Assembly: GCF_029846235.1 (NCBI RefSeq)
Contig: NZ_JARVWP010000004.1
Span: 310,001 to 374,000, forward strand
Reading direction: 5' to 3'
From: Bradyrhizobium sp. CER78
Lineage (GTDB): Bacteria > Pseudomonadota > Alphaproteobacteria > Rhizobiales > Xanthobacteraceae
Length of the DNA: 64,000 bases
Of the stretch, positions 41,606 through 50,002 are shown one piece after another (the stretch's first letter is position 1; each line of letters opens with the position of its first letter). The position numbers and the translations under genes were made by a program. The notes beneath the pieces are model-generated. The model was not told where the DNA came from, did not search any database, and saw only the letters and a program-made list of their open reading frames with translations.

Positions 41606-42623
41606 CTGGTGGTGAATGCCTACGCGTGCAGGGGACGGCATCACGTGACGTCTCTTGCTCAGCCCCTGCATAACGGCGCGCGAGCGCGGCGCAGGTCATC
41701 AGCTGGATCTGGTGAAACAGCATCAGCGGCAGCACGATCAGGCCGACCGACTGCCCGGCGAGCAGCACGCTCGCCATCGGCAATCCGCTCGCCAGCGACT
41801 TCTTCGAGCCGCAGAACATGATCGCGATGCGGTCGGCGCGCGAGAAGCCGAGTAGCTTGCTGCCGAAACTGGTGATCAGCAGCACGATTGCCAGCAGCAC
41901 CGCATCGAGGCCGAGCACGATAGCCATCTGCGTTGCATTGACCTGATGCCAGATGCCGTGGCTGACGCCATCGCTGAACGCCGTGTAGACGATCAAGAGG
42001 ATCGAGCCGCGATCGACCAGGCCGAGCATCGCATGGTGCCTGGCGACGAAGCCGCCGATCAGCGGCCGCGACAATTGCCCCGCAATGAACGGCAGCAACA
42101 GCTGCACGACGATGTCGAGCGCGGCATTGCCGGAGAACCCGCCATGGCTCGAGAGCAGCACGCCCGCCAGCAGCGGCGTCGCGACGATGCCGAGCAGATT
42201 GGACGCGGTCGCCGAGCACAGCGCCGCCGACACATTGCCGTGCGCGATCGAGGTGAAGGCGACCGACGACTGCACCGTCGACGGCAGGATGCAGATCAGG
42301 ATCACGCCCGCCCACAGCGCCGGCGTCAACAGATGCGGCGCCAGCGCGTGGGCGGCGAGCCCAAGCAGCGGGAACAGGGCAAAGGTCGACAGGAAGATCA
42401 CGAGATGCAGCTTCCAGTGCCGCGCACCGACCAGCGCCTCGGTCGTCGAGAGGCGCGCACCGTGCAGGAAGAACAGCAGCGCGATCGCTGCGTCGGTGGC
42501 GTAGCCGCCGATCACGGTGCCCTGTCCGTGCAGCGGCAGCAGCGTGGCAAGGCCGACCATGCCGACGATGGCGGCGATGTAGGGGTCGACGGACACGAAT
42601 GATCGGAGGCGGTTGAGGGTCAT
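41550..42623 (-). CDS. bile acid:sodium symporter (BASS) family transporter
   Basis: A 357-residue carrier with ten spans of the PF13593 SBF_like group: TVIGGYATDAAIALLFFLHGARLST, FLSTFALFPLLGLAAHAL, GVILICILPSTVQSSVAFTSIAHGNVSAALCSATASNLLG and DRIAIMFCGSKKSLASGLPMASVLLAG. The last about 35 residues (ETSRDAVPCTRRHSPPVS..) are encoded by a dispersed repeat, so the original C-terminus has been replaced or extended. The substrate is probably an organic anion and unknown. It is divergent from a LysR-type gene that is its likely regulator. Confidence 0.9.
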   Translation of the reverse strand: MTLNRLRSFVSVDPYIAAIVGMVGLATLLPLHGQGTVIGGYATDAAIALLFFLHGARLSTTEALVGARHWKLHLVIFLSTFALFPLLGLAAHALAPHLLTPALWAGVILICILPSTVQSSVAFTSIAHGNVSAALCSATASNLLGIVATPLLAGVLLSSHGGFSGNAALDIVVQLLLPFIAGQLSRPLIGGFVARHHAMLGLVDRGSILLIVYTAFSDGVSHGIWHQVNATQMAIVLGLDAVLLAIVLLITSFGSKLLGFSRADRIAIMFCGSKKSLASGLPMASVLLAGQSVGLIVLPLMLFHQIQLMTCAALARRYAGAEQETSRDAVPCTRRHSPPVSSPGLTAGPSTPRLLRD

Positions 42624-42698
42624 GGCGGGTTCCTTTCCTTGGCTGAAAGGTGCTCTCCGCGAGGCTGATTGTGAACTGCGCTTACCAATGTTACTGTC

Positions 42699-42713
42699 AT
42701 TACGTTATGTAAT
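42699..42713. promoter_or_regulatory. LysR-type box upstream of the LysR gene
   Basis: ATTACGTTATGTAAT has perfect 5-base arms around a 5-base centre, and fits the T-N11-A LysR motif. It is located directly before ATG 42715 in the AT-rich gap between symporter and regulator, so it could control both and repress the regulator itself. Confidence 0.6.
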
Positions 42714-42714
42714 T

Positions 42715-43578
42715 ATGGATCGCTGCATGCTCGACCCGACCCAGCTAGAGACCTTCCTCACCGTGGTGCAGACCCAGAACTTCACCGAGGCCGGCCGCCG
42801 CCTCGGCCTGAAGCAGTCGACGGTGAGCCAGCACATCCGCAAGCTCGAGGCCGCGGCCGGCCGCCGCCTGTTCGTGCGTGACACCCATTCGGTCGTGCTC
42901 ACCGCCGACGGCGAGGCGATGACCGGCTTCGCGCGGCCGATCCTCGAGGCCAATGCGCGCGCCCGGGATTACTTCGCCGGCTCGCAGGTGCGCGGCAAGG
43001 TCCGGTTCGGCGCCGCGGAGGATTTTGCCAGCTCCCGCCTGCCAGATCTTTTGCGCGATTTCGTCCGCCGCCACCCGCAGGTCGATCTCGAGCTGACGAT
43101 CGGCCTCAGCGCCGTGCTGTACCAGCAGCTCGATGCCGGCGAGCTCGACCTCGTGCTCGGCAAGCGCCGCCCCGGCGACGCGCCGGGGCAGCTGGTGTGG
43201 CAGGACCGCCTGGTGTGGACCGGCGCGCCGGGCATGCGGCTCGATCCCGAGCAGCCGTTGCCCCTGATCCTCTACGCGCCGCCGAGCGTCAGCCGCAGCG
43301 TCGTGCTGGAGGCGATGGAGCGGTTCGGACGGCCGTGGCGCATCGTCTGCTCCAGCGGCAGCCTCAGCGGGCTGCGCGCCGCGGCGCTCGCCGGCCTCGG
43401 CATCACCCCTCAGGCGCAGGGCCTGATCCCGGACGGACTGGAAGCGATGCCGGCGTCAGGCCTGCCGCCGCTCGGCAGCGTCGAGTTCGTGGTCCGCACC
43501 GCGCGGCGGACCAGACGCGGCCCGGCCGTGGAGCTGGCACAGGCCATCACGACGCATGCCGGCCGGTTGCGTCCGTAG
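42715..43578 (+). CDS. LysR-family transcriptional regulator
   Basis: A 287-residue regulator: the N-terminal winged helix (LDPTQLETFLTVVQTQNFTEAGRRLGLKQSTVSQHIRKLEAAAGRRLFVRDTHSVVLTADGEAM) and a periplasmic-binding-like effector domain (VRFGAAEDFASSRLPDLLRDFVRRHPQVDLELTIGLSAVLYQQLDAGELDLVLGKR). Possible starts are ATG 42715 and ATG 42727, in frame. It should respond to a ligand related to the symporter substrate; the symporter gene is divergent with the box at 42699 between them. Confidence 0.93.
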   Translation: MDRCMLDPTQLETFLTVVQTQNFTEAGRRLGLKQSTVSQHIRKLEAAAGRRLFVRDTHSVVLTADGEAMTGFARPILEANARARDYFAGSQVRGKVRFGAAEDFASSRLPDLLRDFVRRHPQVDLELTIGLSAVLYQQLDAGELDLVLGKRRPGDAPGQLVWQDRLVWTGAPGMRLDPEQPLPLILYAPPSVSRSVVLEAMERFGRPWRIVCSSGSLSGLRAAALAGLGITPQAQGLIPDGLEAMPASGLPPLGSVEFVVRTARRTRRGPAVELAQAITTHAGRLRP

Positions 43579-43618
43579 TCACGGCAGTGTGGATCGGTCC
43601 CGCGGCAAACTCGCTGCA

Positions 43619-43740
43619 CCTCTCCCGCTTGCGGGGGAGGTCGGATCGCATCGACAGATGCGATCCGGGTGGGGGCTCTCTCCGCGACACGACTCGCGGA
43701 GAGAGCCCCACCCTGGCCCTCCCCCGCAAGCGGGAGAGGG
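43619..43740. repeat. dispersed palindromic repeat, family G (CCTCTCCCGCTTGCGGGGGAGG)
   Basis: CCTCTCCCGCTTGCGGGGGAGG, GGATCGCATCGACAGATGCGATCC, GGGCTCTCTCCGCG...CGCGGAGAGAGCCC and CCCTCCCCCGCAAGCGGGAGAGG form several nested hairpins. A shorter relation is at 53416-53544. It fills the gap between the convergent LysR and aldoxime dehydratase genes, where no gene is seen. Confidence 0.85.
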
Positions 43741-43790
43741 AATGCACTTCCAACGCGGCCAGCGCTCGGGCGATCCGAGCAAGTCGAACG

Positions 43791-44846
43791 TCAGGCAGAT
43801 TGATCTGCCGCCGCGAGCTGCACCGCGCCCAGCATGCCGGTCCGGTCGTGGCAGCCGAGATATTCGAAGAACTGCTCGTCGGCGGCGGCGACGGTGACCT
43901 CGTGATACAGCCTGAGCTTCGCGGCCGGCCCCAGCGTCGACAGATACTTCATCGCCGCGCCGAAGATCCTGACATGGGTCGGGTGCGATTCCGCCCAGCG
44001 CTCCAGCGCCGCGAGGCTCTTCCACCAGCTCTGGCCGTAGGATTTTTCGGTCGGCCTTCCGTCCGCATCGACCACGCGCATATAGCGGTTGGCGTAGCAG
44101 CCGATCGGCAGGCCGTCGTCGCGCAGGAAATCCATGCCCTCGCGCAGCACCGGCTCGACGTCGTCGAGATACATCTTGCGCTCCGACGCCTCGGTGTCGC
44201 TCCAGTCCTGTCCGGAGCGGATCAGGCAGAGGTTGTCATGCGCCACCACACGGATGCGTGCGCCGTCGCGGATCAGGCGCGGCTCGCCGCCCGGCGTCAT
44301 CGCATCGGTCTGCGACAGCGGGATGCGGTCGCGCATGCCGCCCCAATAGGCGTGCTCCTGCACCTCGGCGCTCATGCCGTCGGCGAGCACGGCGACGCCT
44401 TCCAGCCGGCCGAGCGAGGAGAACAGCGTCTCGTAGCGCGCAACATGCGGTCGCAGCACCTCGATGAAACGGCCGACGCCATCGCTGGCGCTGCTGCCGG
44501 TCCAGGCCTCGCGCGCACCGCCGAACCAGGCGTCGAAGCGCCCGGCATCGTCCCAATAGGCAACCGAGACGACATTGGTGAAGCCGGCCTGGTCGACATA
44601 TTGCGCGCGGTCCCAATGGGTCGGGCCGTTCTCGCCGGCAAAGCGTTTTGCGGTCTGCGCCAGCGCCGCGGTCGCGGCGGCGGTCGGCTCGCCGCGAAAC
44701 TGCACGCCGAAATAGGCCATGATCACGCTTGCGACCGCGGGCTTGTGGCGCGCGACGAAGGACGGATAAGGCGGCGCATAGTCGTCAGGCACACGACGAT
44801 GACGAGAGCGCGCCGTCTGCAAATGAGGAGGAATCGCGGATTCCAT
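43791..44846 (-). CDS. phenylacetaldoxime dehydratase-type (aldoxime dehydratase) heme enzyme
   Basis: A 351-residue heme enzyme that dehydrates an aldoxime to a nitrile. It follows Bacillus OxdB along its length: the family segments AYWGGMRDRIPLSQTD, NLCLIRSGQDWSDTEASERKMYLDDVEPVLREGMDFLRDDG, IGCYANRYMRVVD, SHPTHVRIFGAAMKYL and LRLYHEVTVA. The HPTH and YHEV histidines (H291 and H315) correspond to conserved family histidines, of which one binds heme and one serves on the distal side. GGAGGTGA lies seven bases before ATG 44846; the ORF can extend upstream but not sensibly. It is 35 bases downstream of the nitrilase gene and in one operon with it. Confidence 0.93.
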   Translation of the reverse strand: MESAIPPHLQTARSRHRRVPDDYAPPYPSFVARHKPAVASVIMAYFGVQFRGEPTAAATAALAQTAKRFAGENGPTHWDRAQYVDQAGFTNVVSVAYWDDAGRFDAWFGGAREAWTGSSASDGVGRFIEVLRPHVARYETLFSSLGRLEGVAVLADGMSAEVQEHAYWGGMRDRIPLSQTDAMTPGGEPRLIRDGARIRVVAHDNLCLIRSGQDWSDTEASERKMYLDDVEPVLREGMDFLRDDGLPIGCYANRYMRVVDADGRPTEKSYGQSWWKSLAALERWAESHPTHVRIFGAAMKYLSTLGPAAKLRLYHEVTVAAADEQFFEYLGCHDRTGMLGAVQLAAADQSA

Positions 44847-44881
44847 GGCAGTCACCTCCGGTTGGATGTTGCCTTGAAGCG

Positions 44882-45892
44882 TTAGCTCGCGGCCGCGTCG
44901 ATCTCCTCGAAGCTGTCGAGCGGCAGTGCGAAATGCTCGACGCGTTTGGATGGCTTCTTGTTCAGCAGCAGGCGCGTGACATCGGGCCGCGAATAGTGCC
45001 CGGCCGGATCGGCGGCGTTCTTGGCGATCCCGATCGCGCCGAGATCGATATCGGCGAGCAGCAGGCCTTCCTGATCGGGCGGCAGCTTCTCGGCGATCGA
45101 GCTGCCGTCGGGCCCGTAGATCGCGGCGTGGCCGCCGCCGACATGCAGCAGCGCGTGCTTGTCGTCGCGGTCGCACATCTCGTCGACCATCGCCTGCGAG
45201 ACCGTGGCGCAGGGCGCCAGCACGAAGCACGAGCCCTCGACGGCATAGACGCGCGAGGCCGCGTTGTTGACCTCCCAGCCCAGCGCCGGCGCGAACGGGT
45301 CGTACAGCGAGAAGCTCGGCCAGGCCGCGACGTGCACCTGCTCGTTCTGGGCATACATCGCGTATTTCGACAGCGGCTGCAGATGCTCCCAGCAGCACAG
45401 CGCGCCGAGCCGGCCGATGCCGGGGCGGTCATGCACCGCAAGGTCGCTGCCGTCGCCCTCGCCATAGACGGTGCGCTCGGCATGGGTCGGCCGCAACTTG
45501 CGTCGCTTGGCGATGGTCTCGCCGTCGGGTCCGATCAGCCATTGCGCGAGATAGAGGCTGCCGCCGTCGCGCTCGGACAGGCCGAGCACCGCGGTCATGC
45601 CGGCCTTCTTCACCGCGAGCCGCAGCTGCTCGGCCTGCGGGCTGTCGTAGCTCAGCGAATTGTCGAAATAGCGCTGCACGAAGCCGCGCCCGATCGCCCA
45701 GGCCGGCGAGTCCAGCCAGATGTACCAGGGATAGCCGGGGATGAACGCCTCCGGGAACGCGATCAGCTTGGCCCCCTTGGCGGCGGCCTCCTCGATCAGC
45801 GCAATGGACTTGGCGATGGACGCGTCGAGATCCAGCCAGGCCGGCGCGGCCTGCACCACCGCAACGCGATATTTCGGGTGTTCGATGCCCAT
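44882..45892 (-). CDS. nitrilase
   Basis: A 336-residue carbon-nitrogen hydrolase with the nitrilase triad: E48 in AFPEAFIPGYPWYIW, K132 in RRKLRPTHAER and C167 in LCCWEHLQPL. WEHLQPLSKYAMYAQNEQVHVAAWPSFSLYDPFA is a hallmark of true nitrilases. It hydrates a nitrile directly to an acid and ammonia. Next to an aldoxime dehydratase it completes an aldoxime-to-acid pathway, and both gene products should share the substrate range. It is the promoter-proximal gene of the pair; ATG 45892 is conserved (MGIEHPKYRVAVVQAAP). Confidence 0.95.
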   Translation of the reverse strand: MGIEHPKYRVAVVQAAPAWLDLDASIAKSIALIEEAAAKGAKLIAFPEAFIPGYPWYIWLDSPAWAIGRGFVQRYFDNSLSYDSPQAEQLRLAVKKAGMTAVLGLSERDGGSLYLAQWLIGPDGETIAKRRKLRPTHAERTVYGEGDGSDLAVHDRPGIGRLGALCCWEHLQPLSKYAMYAQNEQVHVAAWPSFSLYDPFAPALGWEVNNAASRVYAVEGSCFVLAPCATVSQAMVDEMCDRDDKHALLHVGGGHAAIYGPDGSSIAEKLPPDQEGLLLADIDLGAIGIAKNAADPAGHYSRPDVTRLLLNKKPSKRVEHFALPLDSFEEIDAAAS

Positions 45893-46100
45893 GATGTCCT
45901 CCTCGCAGCCGGCCGCTGCGGCCGGTTCGGTCTTGATCGGGCCTAGCGGCCTCTGACATCATGCTGCCCCGGGACCGGGACCACCGTTCGACCAGGACGG
46001 AAGGAAAATTCGACTGCGGAGGAGATTCCCCCAGCGGTCTCCGGTACAAAGCTTGCTTTGTTTGTGCGGCCAGCGTTTGCACTCGTGAAGGGAGGAAATC

Positions 46101-47057
46101 ATGCCGGCCCTGTTCACCACGGACAACGCGCCCACGCATCGACGCCTCGCGCTCTGGCAGGACATCGTCTGCGACGTGTTCGTGCAGCTGGATTGCAAGT
46201 CCGACCTCGGCTCCGCCTTCCACGGCGCCATCACCAGCACGCAGCTGGGTCCGGCGAAGTGCTCGGTCGTATCATCGAGCCGGCAGCGCGTGCTGCGCAC
46301 ACCGTCGCGGATCGCGCGTGCCAGCGAGGATTTCGTTCTGTTCGCGCTCGGCCGCAGCGGCTCGGGCGGCGTGGTGCAGGACGGCCGCGAGACCGTGATC
46401 CAGCCCGGCGAGTTCGCATTCTACGACACCACGCGGCCCTATGAGCTGCGCTTCAACGACGACTTCACGCAGACCATCTTCCAGGTGCCGCGCGCAATGC
46501 TGCACCGGCGCTTTGCCGGCACTCAAGGTCTGACGGCGACGACGTTCACGTCGGATCGTCCGGTGCAGCGGCTCGCCTGGCAGTTCATCTCGGGACTCGC
46601 TGATATCGCCGACAGGCTCGATCCGGACAACGCGATCCGCCTTGCCGATCAGGCCGCGGACCTGCTCGCGATGGCGATCAGCGAGCGCATCGGCGGCGCC
46701 GCGCTGCCGGCCTCGACCCACCGCTCCGCCCTGCTCTACCGGCTGAAGGCGCACGTGCTCGCGCATCTGCCGAACCCTGAGCTTGGCCTCACCGAAACCG
46801 CAGCGGCGCTCGGCATCTCGCCGCGCTATGTCAACAGCCTGCTCGCCGACGAGGACACCTCATTCCAGCGCTTCGTGCTGGCGGAGCGGCTGGAGCGCTG
46901 CAAGCGCGACCTTGCCTCGCCGGCACATGCGCATCGCCACATCAGCGAGGTCGCGTTCGCCTGGGGCTTTAACGATCTCTCGCATTTCGGCCGCGTGTTC
47001 CGCGATCATTACGGCCTGTCGCCGCGCGAGTGGCGGCAAAGCCGGCTGCCGAACTGA
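46101..47057 (+). CDS. AraC-family regulator (NitR-like)
   Basis: A 318-residue AraC/XylS protein: the AraC-binding-like domain 2 (WQDIVCDVFVQLDCKSD.., LFALGRSGSGGVVQDGRETVIQPGEFAFYDTTRPYELRF) and two C-terminal helix-turn-helices (LGLTETAAALGISPRYVNSLLADEDTSFQRFVLAERLERCKRDL and ISEVAFAWGFNDLSHFGRVFRDHYGLSPREWR). GGAGGAAATC precedes ATG 46101. Regulators of this form activate nitrile/aldoxime gene clusters in Rhodococcus and Pseudomonas. It is divergent from the nitrilase-dehydratase operon over about 208 bases. Confidence 0.92.
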   Translation: MPALFTTDNAPTHRRLALWQDIVCDVFVQLDCKSDLGSAFHGAITSTQLGPAKCSVVSSSRQRVLRTPSRIARASEDFVLFALGRSGSGGVVQDGRETVIQPGEFAFYDTTRPYELRFNDDFTQTIFQVPRAMLHRRFAGTQGLTATTFTSDRPVQRLAWQFISGLADIADRLDPDNAIRLADQAADLLAMAISERIGGAALPASTHRSALLYRLKAHVLAHLPNPELGLTETAAALGISPRYVNSLLADEDTSFQRFVLAERLERCKRDLASPAHAHRHISEVAFAWGFNDLSHFGRVFRDHYGLSPREWRQSRLPN

Positions 47058-47505
47058 CGAGTACCGCTTCATCCGACAAGTTGATGGCGAGCACGATGAG
47101 CAAGCGCGGCTCTTTTACCGCAATATTCTTTCTTGCGTGTGTTGCAGCCCTAGATCGTTGCCCGTAACGGTCGTACCCATACCCATCCTGGATACCTCGT
47201 TAGCGCGATCGGGGCGACCGTCGATTGGCGTTCGGCTGGGCAGCGACCAGCAAGGACGCCCGGCAGTTGTCTTCGGCCAGACAGGGTGCCCTCCCCCAGC
47301 CGCGCGTCATGCCTCCAGGACGGGCGAAGGGATACTGTGGCGGGCGAGCGTGTCCGTCGGGCGGGATCTCTTAATCAACCGAGAGTTTTCGCCTTGGCGC
47401 CGCACATCTTCCCGAACATCCGGCATTGGCAGGAGCGAGCCGGAGGGATAGGCTTGGTCTTATTGTAGCGAAAACACTTTCAGTTCGTCTCACAGGAGGA
47501 GTGCG
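47058..47505. other. gene-free region before the Sel1 gene
   Basis: No convincing gene or RNA was seen in these 448 bases, and the composition starts to drift to lower GC. Several stop codons interrupt all frames. The end (CAGGAGGAGTGCG before GTG 47506) gives a strong ribosome-binding site for the Sel1 protein. It could hold decayed sequence at the edge of the accessory patch. Confidence 0.5.
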
Positions 47506-49293
47506 GTGAGGCTGATTTATATTTCCGTCGGACTCTTGATTGGATTCAGTTGTTCCTCTATTTCCGCGGCCGAGAAGCCAATCGTTGAACTTCTAGCAGC
47601 CTGCGATCAAGTTGCGGCTCATCCATTTGATAGGACGCGACCAGCGGGAGTCGCTGGCGTCAGTTCTGAAAAGATCGTCGCACAGGTCGCAATCGATGCA
47701 TGCGAACGCGCAGCGAAGGTCGCCGCAAAAGATCCCAGGATTGCCCTGCAGCTAGGTCGGGCATATCAGGCCGCAAAGAACGTTGATGCGGCTCGGCTGC
47801 AATACGCCAAGGCGTTCGAGGGTGGCAGCGTTCAAGGCGCGGCCAACCTGGCGTCGCTCTATCTGATTGGAGAGGGCGGCATCCCGAAGGATGACGCCGA
47901 AGCGCTCCGCCTCTCGAAATTCGCTGCAGATCACGGGAACGCGCAAGGTCAAAACGACCTTGGAGTTCTTTATCTAGCGGGACGTGGCGGGCTTGCCCAA
48001 AGTGATAGTGAAGCCGCCCGTCTTTTCAGGCTTTCCGCAGATCAGGGCTTCGCGCCGGCGCAATATAATCTCGGCAGATTGTATCAAACGGGACGGGGCG
48101 GCTTAGCCAAGGATGAGTACACGGCCGCCCGTCTATACAGAACGGCAGCAGAGCGCGGTAACGCCTTCGCGCAAGTCTATCTCGGGATCTTTTATCTCGA
48201 GGGACGTGGCGGAGTCACCAAAGATGAACGCGAAGCGGGCCGACTGTACAAATTATCGGCCGACCAAGGTAATGCTCTCGGAGAGGCTTATCTCGGGCTT
48301 GCCTACGCGCGAGGTCACGCAGGGGTATCAAAAGACGAGCGTGAAGCCGTACGACTTTTCAAGCTTTCGGCTGACCAAGGTAACGCCGTTGGCCAGGTGA
48401 ACCTCGGGTTTGCCTATGAGCATGGAGCGGGCGGGCTAGCAAGAGACGAGCGTGAAGCTGTGCGTCTCTACAAGCTGTCAGCGGAACAAGGCAACGATCA
48501 GGCGCAAAATAACTTGGGCGCTGCGTATTTGCACGGCTCCGGTGGGTTAACTAGGGACGAGACCGAAGCTGTACGGCTTTATAAGCTCGCAGCAGAACAC
48601 AGGAATGCGCAGGCGCAGGCGAATTTAGGACTTGCCTATTTGGCTGGGGCGGGAGGACTGCCGAAAGATGTTGTAGAGGCTGTACGGTTTTTCAAAATGT
48701 CTGCAGAGGGTGGCAACGCTCAAGGTCAGGCAAATCTAGGATCTGCATACGAGCGCGGCGATGGCGGGTTAGTAAAAGATGAGCGCGAAGCCGTCCGCCT
48801 GTACAGGCTAGCCGCAGATCATGGAAATCGTTTTGCCCAATCGGCGTTGGCCCGTCTCATTGGAGTTCGGCCCGCGGCAACTCAGATAGTGACCGAACTA
48901 TCCGAGGGCGACGCGCGCGTGAGGATGGTTTCAGGCAATGGGACCTTTTACGTGCCCGCTCTCATAAACGACACCCTGAAGTTAAACTTCGTTATTGACA
49001 GTGGAGCCTCTGACGTTTCGATCCCAGCCGATGTTGCTCAAACCTTGATGAGGACCGGCACGATCAACGAAAGCGACTTTACTGGATCGGCGAACCATCG
49101 CCTTGCTGATGGTTCGATTGTCTCATCGAGGACATTTATCATCAGATCTTTGAAGGTTGGGGATCGAACGGTGACCAATGTTCGCGCCAGCGTCGCACGC
49201 GCCAATGCCCCTTTGCTGCTTGGACAGTCCTTTTTGAAACGGTTCAGGTCTTGGTCGCAAGACAACGTAAACCACGAACTTGTCCTTCAATAA
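47506..49293 (+). CDS. exported Sel1-repeat protein with C-terminal retropepsin-like domain
   Basis: A 595-residue protein starting at GTG with a strong GGAGG site. Residues 1-22 are a signal peptide (LIYISVGLLIGFSCSSISA). From about 110 to 455 there are nine or ten 36-residue Sel1-type repeats (e.g. AVRLYKLSADQGNAxGQxNLGxAYxxGxGGL). The C-terminal about 125 residues are a retropepsin-like clan AA domain: FVIDSGASDVSIP with the catalytic D498-S-G motif and a downstream PLLLGQSFLKRF, as in TIGR02281/AspPro proteases. It is compositionally different from its neighbours (TTA, ATA, GGA codons are common). Possible role: exported adaptor coupled to a protease; target unknown. Confidence 0.88.
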   Translation: MRLIYISVGLLIGFSCSSISAAEKPIVELLAACDQVAAHPFDRTRPAGVAGVSSEKIVAQVAIDACERAAKVAAKDPRIALQLGRAYQAAKNVDAARLQYAKAFEGGSVQGAANLASLYLIGEGGIPKDDAEALRLSKFAADHGNAQGQNDLGVLYLAGRGGLAQSDSEAARLFRLSADQGFAPAQYNLGRLYQTGRGGLAKDEYTAARLYRTAAERGNAFAQVYLGIFYLEGRGGVTKDEREAGRLYKLSADQGNALGEAYLGLAYARGHAGVSKDEREAVRLFKLSADQGNAVGQVNLGFAYEHGAGGLARDEREAVRLYKLSAEQGNDQAQNNLGAAYLHGSGGLTRDETEAVRLYKLAAEHRNAQAQANLGLAYLAGAGGLPKDVVEAVRFFKMSAEGGNAQGQANLGSAYERGDGGLVKDEREAVRLYRLAADHGNRFAQSALARLIGVRPAATQIVTELSEGDARVRMVSGNGTFYVPALINDTLKLNFVIDSGASDVSIPADVAQTLMRTGTINESDFTGSANHRLADGSIVSSRTFIIRSLKVGDRTVTNVRASVARANAPLLLGQSFLKRFRSWSQDNVNHELVLQ

Positions 49294-49381
49294 GGTCTCA
49301 CACTCGCGGGTGATCTCATCGATGTCCTGACTGATCAAGTCACGCCCGAACCCTACACCCTCCCCGTCCAGTGGTAGAGCC

Positions 49382-49639
49382 ATGCATCAAACGATTCGCA
49401 CCAAACATTCTGCAGCGCGACATACATGGGTGCTGTCGGTCGTCGTCTTCGCGCTGTCAACATCGGTTCCTCTCGCTGAAACGGTCGATGTCAAATATCG
49501 CGGCGCGGTCGACCTCAAATCGTTCGCGTGCACCGACATTACCCGTAGCAGCTTTATTCAGCGTGCCTGCTACGACAAGGCGCAGAGCTATAATCGCGCC
49601 TTCCTCCAACAAGCCCGGACGCGCGTCACATGGACATAA
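49382..49639 (+). CDS. KTSC-domain-like protein, probably truncated
   Basis: An 85-residue product with a signal-like N-terminus (VLSVVVFALSTSVPLAE) and the front half of a KTSC domain: TVDVKYRGAVDLKSFACTDITRSSFIQRACYDKAQSY. In complete proteins the domain continues with a segment around LxGxYYxYC, but here the frame ends NRAFLQQARTRVTWT and stops. The C-terminal half seems lost or diverged. KTSC proteins are small exported proteins of unknown role. No good ribosome-binding site is seen. Confidence 0.6.
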   Translation: MHQTIRTKHSAARHTWVLSVVVFALSTSVPLAETVDVKYRGAVDLKSFACTDITRSSFIQRACYDKAQSYNRAFLQQARTRVTWT

Positions 49640-50002
49640 GGAAAAATGTGCCGAAGGCGAGCAAACCGAAGGATGCCACGACTACGCCGTCGAACACCGC
49701 ACAGAGAAGGTCGAGTTCGCGTTCGTCCATCTGACAATCCTATTTGCTCGCGGACTGTTTCTCCCAATTTAATACACCCAGCTTAAGCTCATCCCCCAGC
49801 GGCTAAGGGTGGTACCGTAATCACACGGGGCGCAGTCCCGCGCCTGAGATTTGAGGACCGCTAGGTTGGAGCGGCAGGCGTCGTCGGTACCAACCTCCCG
49901 GCGAGCACCAGCCCCGGGCACCGGCGCTAAACGCACCATCGGCACGCTGAACCAAAGCTTGCCGAATGGCTTGTGTGTGAGAAGCGTCACAGATCGCCAA
50001 GC
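49640..50002. other. gene-free region
   Basis: 363 bases with no convincing gene. Fragments in several frames (e.g. IAKLKVDRLHRQL on the plus strand) recall transposase or phage pieces, but none is long enough to support a call. Confidence 0.4.

Noticed and set aside
49640..50002. Transposase fragment
   Set aside because: A short plus-strand peptide (AKLKVDRLHRQL) recalls IS66-type helices, but it is too short and there are no inverted ends.
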